Positions 1-5,223 of a DNA stretch of 8,566 nt are shown one piece after another (within the stretch, counting starts at the first letter, position 1; each line of letters starts with the position of its first letter). Both the position numbers and the translations under genes were made by a program. This DNA is from Thermoprotei archaeon (GTDB taxonomy: Archaea; Thermoproteota; Thermoprotei; Thermofilales; Thermofilaceae). The stretch covers positions 1 through 8,566 of the forward strand of contig QMRZ01000057.1 in the NCBI GenBank assembly GCA_003649495.1, given 5' to 3'. The notes below the pieces were generated by a model. The model did no database searches. It was not told where the DNA came from and worked only from the letters and a program-made list of their open reading frames with translations.

Positions 1-384
1 GACTACTCTGCCGGTGTCGCCGCAGCGCCAGAGGTTCACCGAGCTCACGCCTCCGCGCAGGGAGAGTGTACAGCTGAGGGCTGGGTGGCCGGCCACGAAG
101 CGCTCCCTCGGCTCGCTCACCTCCAGCTCCCTGGCCGCTCTCTTGCCGAGCTCCTTTGACAGCTGCTTCCTCAGGTTCTTCAGGTAGATCTGCAGGAGCT
201 TGGCGAGCCCCCCCTTGGGCAGCTTCATCTTCCTCCACGTCACCTCGAGGCGGGGGTTCTCGTACTCATCGCCCAGGATGAAGTACGCGTTATCCCAGCG
301 GCCTGAGTCGGCTATCAGCCTCCACTGCTCAGGAGCTAGGAACTCAACCCGCCTCCACCCGAAGAGCCTCATCCGGGCCTCCAT
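1..384 (-). CDS. Unrecognised protein, N-terminal 128 residues only (runs off the left edge)
   Basis: The minus strand is open from an ATG at 384 to base 1 with no stop, so the 3' part of the gene lies outside the window. I do not recognise the family. The visible protein starts MEARMRLFGWRRVEFLAP. It has a tryptophan-rich N-terminal part (W10, W21, W30, W50) that looks like a small beta domain. A strongly basic, probably helical stretch follows at about residues 51-85, rich in Lys and Arg. A segment with C105 and C121 (LWRCGDTGR) ends the visible part. There is no signal peptide or membrane segment, so it is probably cytosolic; the basic helix could suit nucleic-acid binding, but that is a guess. 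Codon use (AGG, CTC, GAG) matches its neighbours. An in-frame ATG at 372, preceded by GGAG, is an alternative start. It is transcribed divergently from the mannosidase gene. Confidence 0.75.
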   Translation of the reverse strand, partial: MEARMRLFGWRRVEFLAPEQWRLIADSGRWDNAYFILGDEYENPRLEVTWRKMKLPKGGLAKLLQIYLKNLRKQLSKELGKRAARELEVSEPRERFVAGHPALSCTLSLRGGVSSVNLWRCGDTGRVV

Positions 385-485
385 AATCCCTCTATTCGAG
401 GGGATCCGACCTTAAGACCTTTCTGCGCGCTAGTGTAGTCGAGGAGGTAAACGTTAAGTGGCAGCAGCGCACCTACTTAGCGGCC
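385..485. promoter_or_regulatory. Divergent promoter region between the unrecognised gene and the mannosidase gene
   Basis: This 101-base gap separates two divergent starts. For the plus strand, a weak TATA-like TAAACGTTAAG (448-458) is centred about 33 bases before the ATG at 486. That would put the transcript start only a few bases upstream of the ATG; no Shine-Dalgarno sequence precedes it, which suits a leaderless or near-leaderless mRNA. For the minus strand, CTTAAG (411-416) lies about 30 bases before the ATG at 384, again a leaderless spacing. AAGTGGCAG at 456-464 partly matches the half-site of the palindrome at 3120-3140. Both TATA calls are weak matches made by eye. Confidence 0.35.
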
Positions 486-3008
486 ATGAAGAGGGTCATG
501 CCCCTAGACGGCACTTGGCAGCTGCAGGGCTTCAAGCCGGGGGAAGGCGTTAAGTCGGGGGCTCACGGCGTAGACTACAGAGCCGAGGGATGGCTAAAGG
601 CAAAGGTTCCCGGCGTAGTTCACCTGGACCTCATGGAGAATGGCGTGATACCAGACCCCTTCTACGGCTTAAACGAGGAGGAGGTTAGGTGGGTTGAGGA
701 GAGGGAGTGGTGGTACAGGAGGGAGCTTGAGGTGCCCGCGGACTTCCTGGATGCAGATGCGGTGGAGCTGGTGTTCGAGGGGCTGGACACCTTCGCCACG
801 ATATGGGTCAACGGGGTAGAGGTGGGCAGGGCTGACAACATGTTCATTCCATGGATATTCGACGTGAAGCACCTGTTGAGGCCCGGGAGGAACGTCATCG
901 CTGTCAAGTTCGACCCCCCGGCGAGGGTCTTGGAGGAGCTTGAGGCTAAACACGGGAGGCTGGGTGCCGGCTTCTACGCGCCGAGGGTTTACGGGAGGAA
1001 GGCGCAGTACTCATTCGGCTGGGACTGGGGGCCTCGGCTCCCGACATCCGGGATATGGCGCAGCGCCTACCTAATAGCCTTCAGCGGCGCTAGGTTGATG
1101 CACGTGGCCTCCCTCCCCCTCAAGGTCAGCGAGGAGGAGGCTGAGCTACTGCTGGAGGCCGAGGTGAAGGCTGTTAGGGGGCTCGACGCGGTAGTGACAT
1201 TCGAGCTCTCGGGGCGTGACGGCGTCCACACGAGGTCCGTAAGTGTGAGGCTGGAGGAGGGGCTAAACGAGGTCAGGGCTAGGATGAGGATACCCAGGCC
1301 AGAGCTCTGGTGGCCGAGGGGCTACGGGCCTCAAAACCTCTACACCCTGAGGGTGAGGCTGGAGGCGGGGGGCGAGCTACTGGATGAGGTGGCTGTGAGG
1401 ACGGGCATACGCAGTGTAGAGCTAGTCCGCGAGCCTGATGAGGAGGGGAAGTCGTTCTACTTCAAGATCAATGGGGTGCCCGTGTTCTGCAAGGGCGCTA
1501 ACTGGATACCTGCAGATAACCTGCTCCCGAGAGTTACGAGGGAGAAGTACGCTAAGCTCCTGAGGATGGCGGCTGACGCCAACATGAACATGATCAGGGT
1601 GTGGGGCGGCGGCATATATGAGGACGATTCCTTCTACGACATCTGCGACGAGCTGGGGATAATGGTGTGGCAGGACTTCATGTTCTCGGGGGGCGAGTAC
1701 CCCGAGGCCGAGTGGTTCCTCAAGAATGTTGAGAGGGAGGTCGAGGAGGTGGTGAAGAGGCTCAGGAACCACCCCTCCATCGTACTGTGGTGTGGAAACA
1801 ACGAGTGCGAGTGGAGCAGGAGGGGGCAGGTGATATTCCACGAGCTGATACCGCGGATCTGCGCCCGCCTCGACCCCTCCAGGCCTTACTGGCCCTCAAG
1901 CCCCTACGGGGGCGACCTGGAGATCCGGGCTGGCCACATCTCCCTGACGTGTAGGGGCTGCGACCCCAACTCGCCGCGTGAGGGCGATAGGCACAACTGG
2001 GATGTATGGCACGGGTGGAGGGACTACTACGATTACACGCGCGATAACGCGCGCTTCGTAAGCGAGTTCGGCCTCCAGGCACCGCCCGTTATCGAGACGA
2101 TAGAGGCGTTCACGCCCCCCGAGGAGCGCTCCTTCTTCAGCAAAGTCATGCTGCACCACAATAAGATGTACCTGGTGGCCCCGCCGGGCTACGGCAATGA
2201 GAGGATACTCTGGTACGTGATGACCCACTACGGGCTGCCTAAGAGCTTCGAGGAGCAGGTCTACTGGGCCCAGGTCTGCCAAGGCCAGGGCTTGAGGGTG
2301 GGCATCGAGCACTGGCGGCGGAGGAAGTTCAGGACTGGGGGCTGCCTGATATGGCAGCTCAACGACTGCTGGCCAGCAGTAAGCTGGAGCCTGATCGACT
2401 ACTACCTCAGGCCCAAGGCCTCCTACTACATCGTCAAGAGGGCTTTCAGCCCAGTACTAGTCTCGCTCGCGAGGGAGGGGGACAGGGTAGTGGTCTACGT
2501 GGTGAACGACGAGCTTAGAGAGGTTGAGGGCACGCTAACGATCTCTCTGATGCACGTGAGGGAGGGAGAGTTACGCAGGGAGGAGGTTAAAATTAGGGTG
2601 CCCCCCAACACGTCACTCAGGGTCCTCGAGAAAAGCCTGAAAGAGCTCTCGCTCGAAGACCCGACTACCCAGTACCTGCTCGCCCGCCTGGTGGAGGATG
2701 GCCGGATAATATCGGAGAACACGCTGTTCCTCGAGGAGCCCCGCCACCTGAAGCTTCCAAGGCCCAACATAAGGGTGGAGGAGGTTGAGGAGCTGGGCGA
2801 TCGCAGGTACAGGGTCACCATCCGCTCAGACAGCTACGCCTCATCCGTCTGGCTTAAGGTGAGGGGGCTAGAGGCCGAGTTCCACGATAATTGCATCGAC
2901 TTGCACCCAGGCGAGGCCAAGGAGGTAATTGTGAGAACCGCGCAGAGAGTGAGTGCCGAGGAGCTCAGGCGTCGAATAGAGATATCATACATCCTGCCCC
3001 CAGGATGA
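486..3008 (+). CDS. Beta-mannosidase, glycoside hydrolase family 2 (EC 3.2.1.25)
   Basis: An 840-residue, apparently complete GH2 beta-mannosidase that cleaves terminal beta-D-mannose from manno-oligosaccharides or other beta-mannosides with retention of configuration. The N-terminal sugar-binding-like domain spans about residues 1-190 and ends in GWDWGPRLPTSGIW (178-191), a segment typical of beta-mannosidases rather than beta-galactosidases. An immunoglobulin-like domain follows, to about 310. The TIM barrel contains RVWGGGIYE (371-379), WCGNNE (435-440) with the acid/base Glu440, and FVSEFG (524-529) with the nucleophile Glu527. IWQLNDCWP (622-630) closes the active site, and C-terminal beta domains run to the end. 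All key residues are present and the length is normal. No signal peptide is seen, so it should act in the cytoplasm on imported oligosaccharides. The ATG at 486 is the outermost start; the ATG at 498, giving MPLDGTWQL, is also possible. It is probably transcribed alone, upstream of a dehydrogenase/isomerase pair on the same strand. Confidence 0.95.
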   Translation: MKRVMPLDGTWQLQGFKPGEGVKSGAHGVDYRAEGWLKAKVPGVVHLDLMENGVIPDPFYGLNEEEVRWVEEREWWYRRELEVPADFLDADAVELVFEGLDTFATIWVNGVEVGRADNMFIPWIFDVKHLLRPGRNVIAVKFDPPARVLEELEAKHGRLGAGFYAPRVYGRKAQYSFGWDWGPRLPTSGIWRSAYLIAFSGARLMHVASLPLKVSEEEAELLLEAEVKAVRGLDAVVTFELSGRDGVHTRSVSVRLEEGLNEVRARMRIPRPELWWPRGYGPQNLYTLRVRLEAGGELLDEVAVRTGIRSVELVREPDEEGKSFYFKINGVPVFCKGANWIPADNLLPRVTREKYAKLLRMAADANMNMIRVWGGGIYEDDSFYDICDELGIMVWQDFMFSGGEYPEAEWFLKNVEREVEEVVKRLRNHPSIVLWCGNNECEWSRRGQVIFHELIPRICARLDPSRPYWPSSPYGGDLEIRAGHISLTCRGCDPNSPREGDRHNWDVWHGWRDYYDYTRDNARFVSEFGLQAPPVIETIEAFTPPEERSFFSKVMLHHNKMYLVAPPGYGNERILWYVMTHYGLPKSFEEQVYWAQVCQGQGLRVGIEHWRRRKFRTGGCLIWQLNDCWPAVSWSLIDYYLRPKASYYIVKRAFSPVLVSLAREGDRVVVYVVNDELREVEGTLTISLMHVREGELRREEVKIRVPPNTSLRVLEKSLKELSLEDPTTQYLLARLVEDGRIISENTLFLEEPRHLKLPRPNIRVEEVEELGDRRYRVTIRSDSYASSVWLKVRGLEAEFHDNCIDLHPGEAKEVIVRTAQRVSAEELRRRIEISYILPPG

Positions 3009-3037
3009 GGGCTAGCCAACCTACGGCGCCACAGGTC

Positions 3038-3049
3038 TTTTCTCGTTTT
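3038..3049 (+). terminator. T-rich tract after the mannosidase gene
   Basis: Two runs of four T (3038-3041 and 3046-3049) lie 30-40 bases after the mannosidase stop codon. Archaeal RNA polymerase terminates at T-rich non-template tracts without needing a hairpin, and the next promoter starts just downstream. The tract is interrupted, so termination may be partial. Confidence 0.35.
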
Positions 3050-3058
3050 GACTGCCCG

Positions 3059-3078
3059 ATTAAAAATTCTTTAAATAA
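3059..3078 (+). promoter_or_regulatory. BRE/TATA promoter of the dehydrogenase-isomerase operon
   Basis: An AT-rich block stands out from its GC-rich surroundings. A purine/A-rich BRE-like ATTAAAAATTC (3059-3069) is followed directly by the TATA box TTTAAATAA (3070-3078). Archaeal spacing predicts a transcript start near 3098-3102, giving an untranslated leader of roughly 45-50 bases that contains the palindrome at 3120-3140. A second, weaker TATA-like CTTATTAA (3104-3111) would start transcripts inside that palindrome, near 3133. Confidence 0.6.
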
Positions 3079-3119
3079 GGGGTTCGATCTTGAAATGCCA
3101 ACACTTATTAACGGCGATT

Positions 3120-3140
3120 ACCTGCCACTAACTGGCAGGT
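3120..3140. repeat. Perfect 8-5-8 palindrome: candidate operator or leader hairpin
   Basis: ACCTGCCA (3120-3127), a five-base spacer CTAAC, and TGGCAGGT (3133-3140) form a perfect inverted repeat. It lies downstream of the TATA box and its right arm overlaps GGTGA, the ribosome binding site. At DNA level this is the size and symmetry of a dimeric-regulator operator. At RNA level it would be a GC-rich stem hiding the first bases of the ribosome binding site. The sequence cannot tell the two apart. Confidence 0.5.
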
Positions 3141-3142
3141 GA
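3138..3142 (+). promoter_or_regulatory. Ribosome binding site that fixes the dehydrogenase start
   Basis: GGTGA, complementary to the archaeal 16S rRNA tail, sits five bases before the GTG at 3148. The alternative GTG at 3139 falls inside this element and has no ribosome binding site of its own. This favours 3148 as the true start, giving the usual family N-terminus MRAAVVEKPG. Confidence 0.65.
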
Positions 3143-3147
3143 GCTCT

Positions 3148-4155
3148 GTGAGGGCTGCGGTTGTCGAGAAGCCGGGTGTGGTGAGGGTTAGGGAGGTCCC
3201 GGATCCCAAAGTGGAAAACGAGTACGAGTTGCTGGTGAAGGTCAAAAGGGCCGCCATCTGCAGGCACCCCGACTACGAGTTGTGGAAGGGGCTCAGGCCC
3301 CCCGTCAAGGACGGCTGGGCCGAGGCTGACTACCCATTCATACTGGGCCACGAGTTCTGCGGCGAGGTGGTCGAAATGGGCTCCAAGGTCAAGGAGGTAT
3401 TCCCCGACGTCAAGGTGGGCGACAGGATATGCGAGTGGACGTGGTGCGAGGGGTTCGCCGAATACGTTAAGATAGACGTGAGGCGCATAGCGACTATAGC
3501 CCCTCTCCCGGACAATGTGTCGGATGAGGAGGGGGCCGTGCTCGAGCTGGCCGGGGGCTCCACGATATTCTTCGCATGGTCCATCGTCAGGCCCCTCGAC
3601 AGGGTCCTAATACTAGGCTGCGGCCCAGCCGGCATATGCTTCATCCAGCACGCGAAGAACTTCGGGGCCGAGGCGGTGGTGGCTACCGAGATCTACAAGA
3701 ACAGGATAGAGCTGGCTAAAAAGGTGGGCGCCGACGCCGTGTACGATGCCTCAAGCTATGACCCGGAGGAGCTGGGGAGGCTCATTGCCAGAGAGTGGGG
3801 GCCGATAGACGTTGTCATAGACACGGCTGGCGCCAGCGAAGCGGTATTCACGGGAGTTGAGGCTCTCAAGCCGGGAGGCTCCTTCTACATATTCGCCCAC
3901 GTGTCAGAGGCGCTGAAGGTCCCCTACTTCAAGGTAGCGACCAAGGTGAGCCACTTCGGGCCCCCGAGGATCTTCCCCGACAGGGAGAGGATGAAGAAGC
4001 TCATGAGGCTAGCGGTAAGGTGGGTCTCCGAGGGCAAGCTCAACTTGAAGGACATGATCACGCACCACTTCCCCCTCGAGAAGATAGAGGATGCCCTCCG
4101 CTTCAACTGGGAGCACCCCGAGGAGTGCGTGAAGGTGGCGATAGACGTGGCGTGA
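3148..4155 (+). CDS. Zinc-dependent medium-chain sugar/polyol dehydrogenase lacking the structural-zinc lobe
   Basis: A 335-residue MDR-superfamily dehydrogenase that probably oxidises a sugar or polyol hydroxyl with NAD. From the GTG start, the catalytic-zinc ligands are Cys38 (ICRHPD), His68 and Glu69 (GHEF), with Glu133 (VLELAGG) as the likely further ligand in the sorbitol-dehydrogenase manner. The Rossmann fold carries GCGPAG (157-162), and Glu181 at the end of the second strand favours NAD over NADP. Most zinc MDRs have a loop of roughly 30-40 residues with four cysteines between GDR and GFAEY. Here only about ten residues (ICEWTWCE, with Cys95 and Cys100) fill that place, so the structural zinc site is absent. 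The TGA is 12 bases before the isomerase ATG, so the two genes form an operon. A longer form from the GTG at 3139 adds only three residues. Substrate is unknown; an alcohol or threonine-type activity is not excluded. Confidence 0.9.
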   Translation: MRAAVVEKPGVVRVREVPDPKVENEYELLVKVKRAAICRHPDYELWKGLRPPVKDGWAEADYPFILGHEFCGEVVEMGSKVKEVFPDVKVGDRICEWTWCEGFAEYVKIDVRRIATIAPLPDNVSDEEGAVLELAGGSTIFFAWSIVRPLDRVLILGCGPAGICFIQHAKNFGAEAVVATEIYKNRIELAKKVGADAVYDASSYDPEELGRLIAREWGPIDVVIDTAGASEAVFTGVEALKPGGSFYIFAHVSEALKVPYFKVATKVSHFGPPRIFPDRERMKKLMRLAVRWVSEGKLNLKDMITHHFPLEKIEDALRFNWEHPEECVKVAIDVA

Positions 4156-4167
4156 GCGGGTGAGACT

Positions 4168-5037
4168 ATGGGAGAGATAAGGCTGGCGATATCGGGCCAG
4201 CAATTAGGCGGCTTCGGCAAGCCGCTGAGGGAGATCCTAGAGACCATAAAGAAGTACGGCGTATCGTGGGTGGAGCTGTGGACCTTCAACATATCCCCCG
4301 AGCCGAGATTCAGGGATGAGGACGTGAGGCGGGCCATCGAGCTGCTCGAGGAGTATAAGGTGGGGGTGGCCTGCGTGACCAACGGCGCCGCCTTCGATAA
4401 GGCGTACGCCGAGGCCCCGGACAAGTACATCGAGTTCATGAAGGAGACTATAAGGGTGGCTAAGGAGCTGGGAGCGGGCATAGTGAACTGCTACTGCTAC
4501 TACTTCGCGCTGGGGCACGACGCGGACATAAAACCCTTCGTAAAGGTCATGAAGCCGATAGTTGAGTACGCTGAGAAGATGGAGGTGACAGTAGTGCTCG
4601 AGAACGAGGCTCACGACGCCAGCGGGACGCCAGAGGGCATGCTCAAGATACTCAAGGCCGTAGACTCAGAGTTCTTCAGGACGAACTTCGACTTCACGAA
4701 TTACTATCATGCGTGCGTAGAGCCCTTCCCCTACGCCTACGAGATCCTAAAGGACTACATCGCCTACATACATGCGAAGAACGGCTGCAGGTATATACCT
4801 GGAGTACACCCAGACTACGCTAAGGGCGCGCCGTTCGCTCCCCCCCTAGAAAAGGAGTACATCTTCTACCCGCCCCTACCCCACGGCGCCGTGAACGTGG
4901 AGGGCTTGATAGAGAGGCTCAAGAAGGATGGATACAGGGGCTTCTGCACCCTAGAGCCTCACGTAAGCAGATTAGACAAGTTACTCGAGTACTACGAGAT
5001 AGAGGTAGCCTACCTTAAACAGAAAGGCATCACCTGA
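4168..5037 (+). CDS. Sugar (phosphate) isomerase/epimerase, xylose-isomerase-like TIM barrel
   Basis: A 289-residue, complete member of the AP-endonuclease-2/xylose-isomerase-like superfamily. These are metal-dependent TIM-barrel enzymes that isomerise or epimerise sugars, sugar phosphates or keto-sugars. The expected metal and catalytic positions are present: Glu145 in VVLENE, Asp175 in NFDFTNYYHA, His202 in YIHAKN, and Glu263 in TLEPH. The segment HGAVNVEGLIERLKKDGYRGF (239-259) is the typical last-barrel-helix pattern of the group. The start is well supported: GGTGA (4159-4163) lies four bases before the ATG. It follows the dehydrogenase gene by 12 bases, so it is co-transcribed and probably shares a pathway with it. 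There is no signal peptide, so it is cytosolic. Which sugar it uses cannot be decided from sequence, and members of this family are often over-annotated. Confidence 0.9.
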   Translation: MGEIRLAISGQQLGGFGKPLREILETIKKYGVSWVELWTFNISPEPRFRDEDVRRAIELLEEYKVGVACVTNGAAFDKAYAEAPDKYIEFMKETIRVAKELGAGIVNCYCYYFALGHDADIKPFVKVMKPIVEYAEKMEVTVVLENEAHDASGTPEGMLKILKAVDSEFFRTNFDFTNYYHACVEPFPYAYEILKDYIAYIHAKNGCRYIPGVHPDYAKGAPFAPPLEKEYIFYPPLPHGAVNVEGLIERLKKDGYRGFCTLEPHVSRLDKLLEYYEIEVAYLKQKGIT

Positions 5038-5223
5038 AGTAATACCTGCGAACTTTCTAATTCCCCTACCTCCTCCACACCTATGTTATCCACCTCCATT
5101 CTCCATTTACATAGGCTTCAGATCTTGCCGTCGCTTGGCTGCGTACACTGCAGGCGGGGAGTCTCAAAAGAAGTGGAGGAGCGCGGCTACCCTTATCATC
5201 AGGTCTTCTTATACATCAACTCG
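5038..5223. other. Intergenic region between the convergent isomerase and rpoB genes
   Basis: This 186-base gap separates two genes that end toward each other. I see no credible gene in it. It holds a pyrimidine-rich stretch (about 5061-5108) with a tandem CTCCATT (5094-5107) and an inverted repeat at 5080-5115. On the rpoB strand there is a short T-rich stretch at 5173-5165 (CTTCTTTTG) that may help terminate rpoB. The plus strand has only a weak T-rich run after the isomerase (ACTTTCTAATT, 5052-5062). Confidence 0.6.
5080..5115. repeat. Inverted repeat between convergent genes
   Basis: CCTATGT (5080-5086) and ACATAGG (5109-5115) are perfect 7-base inverted arms around a 22-base pyrimidine-rich loop. 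Sited between convergent genes, it could stabilise a 3' end or act as a two-way terminator; the stem is short and the loop long, so it may be chance. Confidence 0.35.

Noticed and set aside
200..415. A 71-codon plus-strand frame at the left end
   Set aside because: It is antisense to the better-supported minus-strand frame at 1-384 and has no ribosome binding site or family signal.
2036..2054. ACGCGCG direct repeat/palindrome inside the mannosidase gene
   Set aside because: It encodes family-consistent sequence (YTRDNAR) just before the nucleophile motif; GC-rich codons explain it.
5120..5185. A possible tRNA or other structured RNA
   Set aside because: No GGTTCRA T-loop and no acceptor-stem pairing could be found.
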